From a virus, in IMG/VR virus record IMGVR_UViG_3300021139_000131, positions 1 through 25,781 of that record: a stretch of DNA of 25,781 nt; one strand, written 5' to 3'. Of the stretch, positions 1 to 8,261 are shown piece by piece. The notes beneath the pieces were generated by a model that had not been told where the DNA came from, did not search any database, and saw only the letters and a list, made by a program, of their open reading frames with translations. Both the position numbers and the translations under genes were made by a program. Numbering within the stretch: position 1 is the first letter of the stretch; every line of letters starts with the position of its first letter.

Positions 1-570
1 AGTACCACCACTACCAGGAGATGGATCAGAACTTGTTGTTGATCCCCCAACAGAACCAGCTCCACCGCCACCGCTAGCAGAACGACCACCTGTAGATACT
101 TGAGCCGTCCCACCTGCAAATCCTTGACCACTTGGTGATGCGGCTCCGCCAGCAACTGCTGTTCCTGTATTGTAATTTATTGATCCACCGCCAGAGCCAC
201 CAGAATATCCTGGTTCATAAGTTGTTGATGCACCACCATATCCAGCACCACCACCTCCACCAGTAGACGTTATAGAACCAAAAACTGAATTTTGACCATT
301 TAAGCCATGTGAAGATGCATTAACCCCAGTTCCACCTGCTCCACCTGCTCCAATAGTAACTGTAATAGATGAACCTTGAGTAACTGCATACCCAGTTGCG
401 GTTAAAAAACCTCCAGCACCTCCTCCAGCACCACAAGCATTGTTTACACCAGCGGTATTGATACCTCCACCGCCCCCTCCAGCCACAACCAAATACTCTA
501 CAGTTGCAGTAGGCAAAGATGTCAAAGGGTTTAATGTTCCTGTGATTAGGCCACCAATACGATCACTCAT
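1..570 (-). CDS. Glycine-rich tail adhesin, paralogue 3 (C-terminus cut by window edge)
   Basis: An ATG at 570-568 opens a frame with no stop for 190 codons to base 1, so the C-terminus lies outside the window. The first 25 or so residues (MSDRIGGLITGTLNPL...) are a distinct leader. They are followed by the block TVEYLVVAGGGGGG, which also occurs in the next two upstream genes, then by long Gly/Ser/Ala-rich stretches and the shared block NSVFGSIT. Glycine-rich domains of this kind are known in phage receptor-binding adhesins, where Gly strands pack as polyglycine-II helices with variable loops contacting the host surface. It is the third and last member of a tandem family here, seven bases after the stop of its neighbour. 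The adhesin role is inferred from composition and position after the fibres. Confidence 0.8.
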   Translation of the reverse strand, partial: MSDRIGGLITGTLNPLTSLPTATVEYLVVAGGGGGGINTAGVNNACGAGGGAGGFLTATGYAVTQGSSITVTIGAGGAGGTGVNASSHGLNGQNSVFGSITSTGGGGGAGYGGASTTYEPGYSGGSGGGSINYNTGTAVAGGAASPSGQGFAGGTAQVSTGGRSASGGGGAGSVGGSTTSSDPSPGSGGT

Positions 571-577
571 GTTAGTC

Positions 578-1423
578 CTAGAATGTTATTGAGCCAGAAG
601 ATGTAAACGTATACACAGTAAATCCTGTGATACTTGTCTTAGTACCATTGGTTACTGATACTGCGTCTTTAAATGTGTTTGGATATCGAATGATAACGAT
701 GCCAGAGCCACCTGCTCCACCATTTGAAACATAAGAAGCACCTCCACCACCTCCACCAGTATTTGCTGAACCTGCTGAACCTGATGTAGTTGATGAACCA
801 TTTCCACCACCACCAACACCACCTGTTCCTGCAGTTCCATTGCTACCACCACCTCCACCACCTGAATAAATGGTAACTGTGCCATTTATTGATGAAGCAA
901 TGCCAGCTCCACCATTACCAGCGTATGCACCAGAAACAGGTGCAACATTTAACCCTATTGTTCCTGCTCCACCACCGCCTGCACCAGCATAATATGAAGC
1001 ATTTGCAATACCCCCAGTATTTCCTTGCCCAGATACTCCAGAACCACCAGCGTTTGCTGCAGTAACAAGAGTTGCACCACCACCTCCTGAACCACCTGAA
1101 ACACCAAGGGAATTTGATCCACCACCCCCACCACCACTTGCAGTTATATTCCCAAAAACAGAATTAACCCCAGTTCCACCAGTTGAACTTGTTCCAGCAG
1201 AACCACCAGAGCCAACTGTAACTGTAATAGATAAACCAGCAGTTATTGGTATTATTCCTTGCAATAAACCACCAGCTCCTCCACCACCACCACAAGAATA
1301 GCCACCACCCCCACCACCAGCAACTACTAAATACTCAACATAGTTAGTCGCAATAGAGCCTGTCCAAGCCTTCTGTATCAAGCCTTGTAACTGCTGTTTG
1401 AGAGAAAAGATTCCATTAGGCAT
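578..1423 (-). CDS. Glycine-rich tail adhesin, paralogue 2
   Basis: 281 residues. The N-terminus (about residues 1-27, including KQQLQGLIQKAWTG) looks like an amphipathic helix and differs from both paralogues, so it may dock to a different partner. From residue 28 it has the shared VEYLVVAGGGGGG block, then Gly-rich repeats with scattered Ser/Thr/Asn, then the shared end: GGSGIVIIRYP followed by a short beta segment closing in YTFTSSGSITF. The start ATG at 1423 lies three bases after the preceding stop (TAA ATT ATG) with no clear ribosome-binding site, so translation is probably coupled. Likely a receptor-binding protein at the fibre tip or on the baseplate, acting on the host surface. Which surface structure it binds cannot be told. 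Confidence 0.8.
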   Translation of the reverse strand: MPNGIFSLKQQLQGLIQKAWTGSIATNYVEYLVVAGGGGGGYSCGGGGGAGGLLQGIIPITAGLSITVTVGSGGSAGTSSTGGTGVNSVFGNITASGGGGGGSNSLGVSGGSGGGGATLVTAANAGGSGVSGQGNTGGIANASYYAGAGGGGAGTIGLNVAPVSGAYAGNGGAGIASSINGTVTIYSGGGGGGSNGTAGTGGVGGGGNGSSTTSGSAGSANTGGGGGGASYVSNGGAGGSGIVIIRYPNTFKDAVSVTNGTKTSITGFTVYTFTSSGSITF

Positions 1424-1426
1424 AAT

Positions 1427-2281
1427 TTAAAACGTAATCGTTCCTGATGCGTTGAAGACATAGACGTTATAACCACCAGCTTGATAATAAGTTGGTGAGC
1501 CTGTTGTTGATGTGGCTTGGGATAGATAAGCAGGGTATCTGATGACTACGATTCCTGAACCGCCATTTGCTCCACCGTTTGCAACTGGATTTGGTCCACC
1601 ACCGCCTCCTCCACCAGTATTTGATAAACCTGTTGAAGCAGGTGTAGAACCTCCTCCACCATTTCCACCACCTCCACTAGCGTAAGAAATAGATGTTCCA
1701 CCACCTCCACCGCCTCCACCAGCGTACTGAACAGGCGTGCCAGTAATAGATGAAACAATCCCTGTCCCACCAGAACCACCTTGACCATTAACACCAGTTA
1801 AACCTGCTGACCCTGCGCCACCACCTCCTCCACCACCAACGCCAGATGGAACTGATGGGTAATTATATCCAGCGCCCCCACTATTTCCTTGACCAGAAGT
1901 ACCTGAACCACCAGAACCAATAGTTGTAGATTGATAACCAGAACCCCCTCCACCACCTGAACCACCTGATCCTCCATTACCTTGGACTTGGCCTCCACCA
2001 CCTCCACCAGTTGCAGTTATTGAACCAAAAACAGAATTATTACCAGCTTGACCATAACCAATAGCTCCAGCACCACCAGAGCCAATAGTGATGGTAATTG
2101 ATGAACCAATCGTTATTGCATAACCAGTTGCTTGCAATAAACCGCCAGCACCACCAGCACCACCTCCATTTTGGCCACCTCCACCACCTCCAGCGACAAC
2201 AAGATACTCTACCGTTGTTACAGGGTAGTTCAATCCAGTAAACTGGTCAGAAACAATCCCACCTGTGTATCTCAAGGTCAT
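1427..2281 (-). CDS. Glycine-rich tail adhesin, paralogue 1
   Basis: 284 residues, opening MTLRYTGGIVSDQFTGL. Blocks in order: leader (1-23), VEYLVVAGGGGGG, a Gly-rich body with many runs of five or more glycines, the NSVFGSITATGGGGGG block, and a C-terminal beta end starting GGSGIVVIRYP and finishing YVFNASGTITF. The end block is clearly homologous to that of the next gene. A weak AGG lies about 10 bases before ATG at 2281, and the upstream gene's stop is four bases away. Composition, paralogy and location at the distal end of the tail operon support a host-recognition adhesin. Loops between glycine runs are where receptor specificity would sit in such proteins. Confidence 0.82.
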   Translation of the reverse strand: MTLRYTGGIVSDQFTGLNYPVTTVEYLVVAGGGGGGQNGGGAGGAGGLLQATGYAITIGSSITITIGSGGAGAIGYGQAGNNSVFGSITATGGGGGGQVQGNGGSGGSGGGGGSGYQSTTIGSGGSGTSGQGNSGGAGYNYPSVPSGVGGGGGGGAGSAGLTGVNGQGGSGGTGIVSSITGTPVQYAGGGGGGGGTSISYASGGGGNGGGGSTPASTGLSNTGGGGGGGPNPVANGGANGGSGIVVIRYPAYLSQATSTTGSPTYYQAGGYNVYVFNASGTITF

Positions 2282-2284
2282 GGT

Positions 2285-2695
2285 TTAACCTATGGTTTCT
2301 AAGCAAGCAACAACAGAAATAGCACTTGCAGTTCCAGCAATCACACCCAATGACTGATTTTCAGTCACATAAATAGGTGTTGTCTTATCGTTAATCACCA
2401 AAGAAGCATTTGGAGGAACGCTGATTTGATAAGCAATATAGTGAGCAGTTCCTGATGCGTATGTTGCATTGTCAGAAATAGCCAAAGTAACAGTTGCAGC
2501 ACTACTTGTGTAGTTAGATGCAATGATTGTTTCAACTTTGTTTACATAATTGGTTGCAGGAGTTAAGCCTGTTAAAGACGTAGTTCCTGATGTACCAGTA
2601 GAGTATGTCCAAGATGTTGTGGCAGAAGTTCCGGGACTGATGTAAGCAGTAGAACCGTAAATGTACGTTAGAGCCGCTATATTAGGTACTGACAT
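2285..2695 (-). CDS. Small beta-rich tail-fibre-associated protein
   Basis: 136 residues, Thr/Ser/Ala-rich, without signal peptide or membrane segment. The N-terminal third (SPGTSATTSWTYSTGTSGTT) is low complexity. The rest alternates polar and hydrophobic residues as in a beta sandwich, with a conserved-looking core of PPNASLVINDKTTPIYVTEN followed by QSLGVIAG. It resembles small structural proteins seen beside phage fibres, in which a paired domain reads roughly 'interaction - potential - base line - special state', but I cannot name a family with certainty. AAGGA lies 7 bases before the ATG at 2695. Lying between the long fibre and the adhesins, it may be a fibre connector or an accessory knob. 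Confidence 0.65.
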   Translation of the reverse strand: MSVPNIAALTYIYGSTAYISPGTSATTSWTYSTGTSGTTSLTGLTPATNYVNKVETIIASNYTSSAATVTLAISDNATYASGTAHYIAYQISVPPNASLVINDKTTPIYVTENQSLGVIAGTASAISVVACLETIG

Positions 2696-2704
2696 GATAT
2701 TTCC

Positions 2705-5700
2705 TTAAAAACCAAGAGTGAAGGTGATAGCCATTGCTTTGGCTTGAGTTAGACCAGATGAAATAGTTGCCCATGTACCATCGCCTCTTAAATAAGTGGT
2801 TGATGATGGTGTTCCAGTTACCGCACCTGACAAAGCAGTTACACTAGAAATTATTGTTCCAGACGTAGGCAAAGTAACAGAAGTGTTACCAGTAGCCACA
2901 AAAGTCTGAGTAAATGCACCAGAGTGTGTGACGTTTCCTGCGATAGTAATGGTATTAGAGCCATTGTTTACTCCTGTTCCACCATAAGTACCGGTTATTA
3001 AACTGCCATTCCAAACTCCTGTTGTAATAGTTCCTACAGCCGTAAGACTTGAAATTACAACAGTTGAGTTAAGAGTAGTTCCAGTTAAAGTACCAGCCGC
3101 CGCAGTTACAGTACCTGATGCGCCTAAACTAATTGAAGTACCATTTACAGTTACGGATGAATTGGCTAACTGTGCATTGGTAATTGTTCCACTCAATGCA
3201 GTAGTAGGAATGGTGTTTGAAGCACTCATTGCTCCTGTACCGTTACCATATACATAACCAGTTAATGTGGTTGCTCCAGTACCACCCGATGCAACACCCA
3301 ATGTACCGGCAAGAGTAATTGCACCAGTTGAGCTAGTGTTGGGTGTTAAACCAGACAATGAAGTTTGGAAAGATGTAACTCCACCAGTCGATGCGGCCCA
3401 TGTTGGAACACCACCCGATAAAGTCAATACATAACCATTAGTACCTGCTGAAAGTTTGCTAAGTGTATTTGTAGCTGATGCGTACAAAATATCACCAGTC
3501 ACATAAGATGTTTGACCTGTACCGCCATAAGTAGCGCCTACTGCGTTACCGTTCCATGTGCCATTGGTATATGATCCCGCCCAACTTAATGTATTGGTTG
3601 ACCAACTAGCATTTGATGGTGCATCAAAATGATAATCCCATGTACCGGCTGAATTTCCATTGGTTAAAAGAATTAAAGTTGCAAATCCGCCGGAAGAAAT
3701 GGAAATAATCAAAGTTGACGAACTGTTATTAACAGTTATTGCGCCGGAAGTTTGATTGTTATTAAAAGTGTAAGTTGCACCAACAGGCAAGGTTGTTGCA
3801 TTGGGTAGTTGATATGTTTGTCCACCCGATCCAGTTACTACCCAGTTGTAATTTGAGCTTGCTGTTAATGTTGTTGTTGTACCTGCCGCCGCAACATTGC
3901 TAAATGTGTTAAAAAATACATTAGCTGAAGCGTTAGCATTTGCATCACGCAAGACAACACTACTAGCGCCAGAGCTAGAAGTAACACCTGTTCCTCCGTT
4001 TGCAACCGGCAATGTGCCTGTTACACCTGTTGTCAATGGCAATCCAGTTGCATTGGTCAATGTTACCGATGAAGGCGTACCCAAAGCAGGAGTTACCAAA
4101 GTTGGGCTATTGGATAAAACAACGCTACCTGTACCAGTTGAAGTTGTTACACCAGTACCGCCATTTGTAACCGGCAAAGTTCCAGTTACTTGAGTTGTTA
4201 AATTAATAGTTCCACTAAGTGACGATGTAGGAATTGTTGTAGATGCCGTTACATTACCTGAACCATTTGCATACATATAACCGGTCAATCCAGTTACAGC
4301 AAGATTTGTAGTGGTTAGATTTGTAAAAGATTCTGAATTAGAACCGGGAATTTTTTCCCAAACACCACCACTAAAAATAGCCCAATCGCCTACTGACCAA
4401 TTGGAAACACCATTCAAAGATGTTGTACCGGCAACAGAAACAACATAGTAATAACCTTGTGTTCCTACGCTAGAAGTTAATGTTGGAGTATTTGTAGATG
4501 CGTTCCAAGTGCCTTGATAAGAAGGCGCATTTGTTGACGCAGTAGAAATTGAAGTGACTTGACCTTGAGCATTAACTGTAACAATTGGAATTACAGAAGC
4601 TGAACCATAAGTTCCGGCTGAAACACCTGTGCTTGAAATAGCAATCGTAACTGCTGATGCACCGGTATAGCTTGTACCACTTAAACCAGTTCCAATTGTC
4701 AAAGCATTTGGGTTAGCGGCAGTAATTGTGCCTGATCCACCCAATGCAATATTTGTTCCGTTAACTGTTAATGAACTGTTAATAAGACCGGTATTTGGCA
4801 AGCCTGTTGCATTGGTCAAAGTCAATGCAGATGGAGTTCCAAGACTAGGCGTTACCAATGTTGGACTTGTTGATAGAACAACATTTCCTGATCCTGTGGT
4901 TGAATAGGAAGTACCCCATGCTGTACCGGTTGAGTTTGGTATGCCAGCTCCGGGATAAACTTGCGTTCCACCTGTTGCACTCAATGTGCCGCCAGAAAAT
5001 GTTAAATTTGATCCAACGGTTACATTGCTAAAACCGCCAGAGCCGTTTCCATAAAGAATGGAAGTTCCAGAAGTTGCAGGAGCATAATCAGTTCCTGATA
5101 CTGCGGCAGAAACTCCAGTACCATTTCCTTTGAGCAATCCTGTTACGCTTGTGGTAAGAGTAATTGCGGGTGTTGTGGTTGAATTAGCAACTGAACCACC
5201 AAATCCATTTGCCGAAACTACTGAAACATTTGTAACAGTTCCACCACTAGAAGAAGATGAAATTGAAATTCCACCTGCGCTATTGGTGATTGAAATGCCT
5301 GATCCTGCGGTCAATGTGGATAATGTATACCCTGATCCATTGCCAATCAACAGTTGACCATTTGATGCTGTAGTTGTAAGTCCAGTACCGCCATGACCAA
5401 TTGCTATTGCAGTACCCGCCCAAGTTCCGGTTGCAACTGTTCCTAAATTTGAAGTTGTTGCAGTTAATGTTGTAAATGTTCCTGCGGCAGGTGTTGTTCC
5501 ACCAATAGCAGGAGGACTTGCAAGATATGTTGAAAATCCTGTCCCGCTAACTGTAGAAGATGCAGATAAAGTAGTAAATACTCCTGTTGACGGTGTAGTT
5601 GTACCGATTGGAGTATTGTCTAAACTATCTAAGGTCAAAGTAACGCCAGAAATACTTCCGCCAGTAATGGCAACTGTATTGGCATTTTGATTAGCCATAG

Positions 5701-6334
5701 TCCCAAGACCAGTTACTTGAGATGACGATATTTGAATTGTTGTATTTGTAACTGCGGTAACTTGACCTTGAGCATTGGTTGTAAAAACCGGAACAGTAGA
5801 TGCAGTTCCATGAGTACCTGCTGTTCCTACTGGTGTAATGCTAAATTGATAATTGGTTAAAGTTAAACCAGTTCCTGCGGTATAAGATGCACCGCCATGA
5901 GTATCAACGTATGCTTTATTAACAAGATCATTTGCATTAACCGGTGCAGTTGTAACCTGACCAGTTGTTGTAGCCATGTTTGTAAATGATGCAGAATATA
6001 AGCCATTTTCTAAACCATAGGTTTGAACAAATGAGGCGGCAGTTCCCGCAGTCATAAAGTTGATTACAAAATCACCAATGTTCCATTGATTGGCAACAGT
6101 ACCTTCTTGACCACGAATAACAGTTAAAACGTCACCGGTAATATTTGTACATTGAACAATTTCAGTAATTAAACTATTGGTTGCATTAACCAATGTTAAG
6201 TTAATTGCTTGACCTGATGCGGGAGCTGTAAAATACGATCCTGTACCTGCCGCAACTTGAATAGTTGTTTGGGTATTATTTACAGGTGCGGCTAAAGCTG
6301 TTTGAGCTTGGTTGTCAAATAAAAGGATCGTCAT
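2705..6334 (-). CDS. Long repetitive tail fibre protein
   Basis: 1209 residues. Residues 1 to about 107 form an N-terminal module with RGQEGT at 74-79, shared in sequence and position with the 305-residue fibre downstream of the I-like protein, so probably the baseplate-docking part. The shaft is Ser/Thr/Gly/Asn-rich with degenerate repeats: GGTG occurs six times (near 315, 725, 780, 937, 1017 and 1118), SPTLVTPxLGTPS occurs twice (near 490 and 743), and SSxTVNGTxxxLGxSGT occurs twice (near 520 and 1059). A different module around 625-665 contains SVGDWAIFSGGVWEKIPG, typical of fibre inserts. Near the C-terminus YLRGDGTW (1180-1187) resembles motifs before fibre tips. No peptidase S74 chaperone end is visible. 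Likely a trimeric fibre for host attachment. Confidence 0.88.
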   Translation of the reverse strand: MTILLFDNQAQTALAAPVNNTQTTIQVAAGTGSYFTAPASGQAINLTLVNATNSLITEIVQCTNITGDVLTVIRGQEGTVANQWNIGDFVINFMTAGTAASFVQTYGLENGLYSASFTNMATTTGQVTTAPVNANDLVNKAYVDTHGGASYTAGTGLTLTNYQFSITPVGTAGTHGTASTVPVFTTNAQGQVTAVTNTTIQISSSQVTGLGTMANQNANTVAITGGSISGVTLTLDSLDNTPIGTTTPSTGVFTTLSASSTVSGTGFSTYLASPPAIGGTTPAAGTFTTLTATTSNLGTVATGTWAGTAIAIGHGGTGLTTTASNGQLLIGNGSGYTLSTLTAGSGISITNSAGGISISSSSSGGTVTNVSVVSANGFGGSVANSTTTPAITLTTSVTGLLKGNGTGVSAAVSGTDYAPATSGTSILYGNGSGGFSNVTVGSNLTFSGGTLSATGGTQVYPGAGIPNSTGTAWGTSYSTTGSGNVVLSTSPTLVTPSLGTPSALTLTNATGLPNTGLINSSLTVNGTNIALGGSGTITAANPNALTIGTGLSGTSYTGASAVTIAISSTGVSAGTYGSASVIPIVTVNAQGQVTSISTASTNAPSYQGTWNASTNTPTLTSSVGTQGYYYVVSVAGTTSLNGVSNWSVGDWAIFSGGVWEKIPGSNSESFTNLTTTNLAVTGLTGYMYANGSGNVTASTTIPTSSLSGTINLTTQVTGTLPVTNGGTGVTTSTGTGSVVLSNSPTLVTPALGTPSSVTLTNATGLPLTTGVTGTLPVANGGTGVTSSSGASSVVLRDANANASANVFFNTFSNVAAAGTTTTLTASSNYNWVVTGSGGQTYQLPNATTLPVGATYTFNNNQTSGAITVNNSSSTLIISISSGGFATLILLTNGNSAGTWDYHFDAPSNASWSTNTLSWAGSYTNGTWNGNAVGATYGGTGQTSYVTGDILYASATNTLSKLSAGTNGYVLTLSGGVPTWAASTGGVTSFQTSLSGLTPNTSSTGAITLAGTLGVASGGTGATTLTGYVYGNGTGAMSASNTIPTTALSGTITNAQLANSSVTVNGTSISLGASGTVTAAAGTLTGTTLNSTVVISSLTAVGTITTGVWNGSLITGTYGGTGVNNGSNTITIAGNVTHSGAFTQTFVATGNTSVTLPTSGTIISSVTALSGAVTGTPSSTTYLRGDGTWATISSGLTQAKAMAITFTLGF

Positions 6335-6349
6335 ACATACCCCAAGCGA

Positions 6350-6622
6350 TTAAAGGATTGAATAAGTATCAGCAATTGCTCCGGTAAATTTTACCGTTGT
6401 AACTGGGAAGTTCAAAACGTAATAAATTTGACCTGTTTCTGATCCTGTGGGTGTGACTGCGGCATAGTAAGTTGTACCGCCATCCAATGACAATTGAATT
6501 GCTCTACCACCTGCGGCTGAATTTAAAACAAGTGTTGCAGGATAAACAAGATTTGGCAAAGTAACTACGGCTGTGGTTGTAGCTAAAGCGCCTGTGATTG
6601 GAGATCCATAATTGTATGACAT
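6350..6622 (-). CDS. Small beta-rich virion protein between two fibre genes
   Basis: 90 residues. It has the composition of an Ig-like or jelly-roll beta protein: alternating hydrophobics, with RAIQLSLDGGTTYY and a C-terminal TTVKFTGAIADTYSI. The pattern 'xIxLSxDGGxTYY ... VxFTGxxxDxYxI' suggests a compact sandwich that decorates or caps a fibre. AAGGA lies 7 bases before ATG at 6622, and the preceding stop is 12 bases upstream. It lies between two fibres that share a docking module, so an accessory structural role is likely. No enzymatic motif is present. The family is not recognised. Confidence 0.65.
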   Translation of the reverse strand: MSYNYGSPITGALATTTAVVTLPNLVYPATLVLNSAAGGRAIQLSLDGGTTYYAAVTPTGSETGQIYYVLNFPVTTVKFTGAIADTYSIL

Positions 6623-6634
6623 GATGATTCCTTT

Positions 6635-7552
6635 TTAATAACCTAAAGCTATCCAATAAACACCATAGTTTGTTGACGTTGTTCCTGCGGTGTTTTGAAT
6701 TTGAATTTGTGTTGTTGGGTTGCTTGAATAAGAACTAATACCTAGTGCTCCGCTAGTGGGCACAGCTCCGGCAACAAATGTTGCGCTACCAGAGATAAAT
6801 TGATTAGGCCAAGGTGTAGGCAGAGTAACATAGGTTTCATTTCCTCCGCCTGTAGTTGTTACCTGACCCCATTGCATAATCAATCCATTAGACAATTTAA
6901 TGAATCCACTTGTTCCAACAGTTGCGGGTGTAGCAGGGTTTGTGAATAACCAAACACCAAAAGTTGTGCTGTAAACTAAATTCATTGGATAACCGGCGGC
7001 AGGTATTTCTCCACCAGTTAAAGCTAAATTATTACCCTTGACAATACTAACTGCGGTTAATGTTGTTGTGCCCAATGTAACCAATAAAGTACAAGCACCA
7101 GTATTAACTGCCGTTGAATTTACAGTAATACTCATCCCATTTGGGATTGAAGTCAAATTAGATGGTAATGTGATGGTTAGAGCATTGGCTGTTCCGCCGG
7201 CTGTAGCCACATTGTATGTACCACCTTGCAATTGCTCAGTTTGAACCAAATCGGCCATTACGGCGGCAGTATCAAAATGACCAACAATATCATTCAATGA
7301 AAACGGTTGAGCTGTCGTTCCTTCTTGCCCTCTAACAATTGTCAATGTATCTGTTGATCTAGCTGTGCAATTGCAAATTTCATAAACAGTAGAAGACGTT
7401 GCACTAATTAAAGTGATTTTAAATTGTTGACCGGAAGAAGGATTTGGAAACAAAACGCCTGTTCCGGGCGCAACTGTAATAGTCGTTTGCGTACTAGTAA
7501 TGGCTGAAGCCAACGTACTTTTTGCATTGTTAGAAAAGACTTGGACTGTCAT
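6635..7552 (-). CDS. Tail fibre / tip protein with shared N-terminal docking module
   Basis: 305 residues. Residues 1 to about 105 match the start of the 1209-residue fibre (hydrophobic and Thr pattern, then RGQEGT at 74-79, then a Gly-or-Asn/Asp turn and a Thr/Ala stretch). The middle (about 110-205) is a beta domain ending in FGVWLFTN. The C-terminal 90 residues (FIKLSNGLIMQWGQ at 217-230, PWPNQFISGSATF, and VYWIALGY at the end) resemble the Gp53-like tip domain found on many phage tail fibres, which contacts the host surface. AAGGA lies before ATG at 7552. As the first fibre gene after the wedge genes, it may be a short fibre; attachment to the same baseplate site as the long fibre is inferred. 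Confidence 0.82.
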   Translation of the reverse strand: MTVQVFSNNAKSTLASAITSTQTTITVAPGTGVLFPNPSSGQQFKITLISATSSTVYEICNCTARSTDTLTIVRGQEGTTAQPFSLNDIVGHFDTAAVMADLVQTEQLQGGTYNVATAGGTANALTITLPSNLTSIPNGMSITVNSTAVNTGACTLLVTLGTTTLTAVSIVKGNNLALTGGEIPAAGYPMNLVYSTTFGVWLFTNPATPATVGTSGFIKLSNGLIMQWGQVTTTGGGNETYVTLPTPWPNQFISGSATFVAGAVPTSGALGISSYSSNPTTQIQIQNTAGTTSTNYGVYWIALGY

Positions 7553-7560
7553 AAAAATCC

Positions 7561-8259
7561 TTAATAAACGACTGTGTAAGTATACTGGAACGGCAAGAAT
7601 AAAACACCAGAATTAATGGCTGATTGCAAAATTGGAGAAGCCGTTAAATTGGGTACGGTTATAGTAATAGCGCTTCCTGAAGTGTAAGTAACGCTGACTG
7701 TATAGGTTTGGTCAATGTCTGGACTTACCCCATTAACACCATATAAAAACCGATAAACTCTGCGTTTTAACCAAGCTGTTGAATATTGAAATCCATCACC
7801 TTTATAAAAATTCCAAGTTATGATTCTTTTGTAATAGTCATCATTGACAATATAAATTGTCGATCCCGATGAAAAAGAAGTTGAGGTATAAGGAGTTGTA
7901 TCGTAAGCAACAGTATTATAAACACCCAAGGCATTTGCAGTTGTTCCCGCACCAAGACTAGGGCGAGGAATTCCATATAAACTTGCTCCTACCCAGTCCA
8001 GCAGAGGTGCGCTTAAAACGGTGTAAACAGGCAAATTGAGATTATTTAAATTGTCTAAATAGCTTTGAGCCGTTGTATTGTAAGCAGTAAAAAAAGACTG
8101 AATGTAAGAAGTTCCCTGAGTTATATAGGGTTGACCCGTAATAGCTTCACCGGCAACACCATAGCCCGCCACACCTGATTGAGCAGGGTTTTGAATAACA
8201 TTTTCAGCAGTAGCTTCATACTGTTGATAAAGATAAGCGGGTAATATGGTTTTAATCAT
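7561..8259 (-). CDS. Baseplate wedge protein, I-like / DUF2612-like
   Basis: 232 residues. It follows the J-like gene by two bases, the classic J-then-I order. The N-terminus LPAYLYQQYEAT is followed by an aromatic segment (FFTAYNTTAQSYLDNLNNL) and the family-typical core LLDWVGASLYGIPRPSLG near 87-104. The middle has DDYYKRIITWNFYKGDG and KRRVYRFLYG, which fit the second half of these wedge proteins. The C-terminal 50 residues are beta strands. P2 gpI-type proteins bind J-like protein at the baseplate rim and provide the fibre attachment platform, consistent with fibre genes beginning immediately after. AGGG lies 6 bases before ATG at 8259. Confidence 0.82.
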   Translation of the reverse strand: MIKTILPAYLYQQYEATAENVIQNPAQSGVAGYGVAGEAITGQPYITQGTSYIQSFFTAYNTTAQSYLDNLNNLNLPVYTVLSAPLLDWVGASLYGIPRPSLGAGTTANALGVYNTVAYDTTPYTSTSFSSGSTIYIVNDDYYKRIITWNFYKGDGFQYSTAWLKRRVYRFLYGVNGVSPDIDQTYTVSVTYTSGSAITITVPNLTASPILQSAINSGVLFLPFQYTYTVVY

Positions 8260-8261
8260 TT

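Noticed and set aside
652-2007. Val/Glu/Gln-rich minus-strand frames inside the glycine-rich genes (652-885, 955-1137, 1546-1794, 1798-2007)
   Set aside because: They arise because GGN-rich codons read as GTN/GAG-like codons in the shifted frame. They overlap real genes fully and have no ribosome-binding sites.
3897-5357. Plus-strand frames inside the long fibre gene (3897-4193, 5130-5357)
   Set aside because: Antisense shadows of repetitive Ser/Thr/Gly codons; no start signal, and the opposite strand encodes a coherent fibre.
2705-6334. Possible CRISPR array or diversity-generating retroelement in the repetitive fibre region
   Set aside because: Repeats are degenerate protein-coding units with no regular spacers; no reverse transcriptase or template/variable pair is visible.
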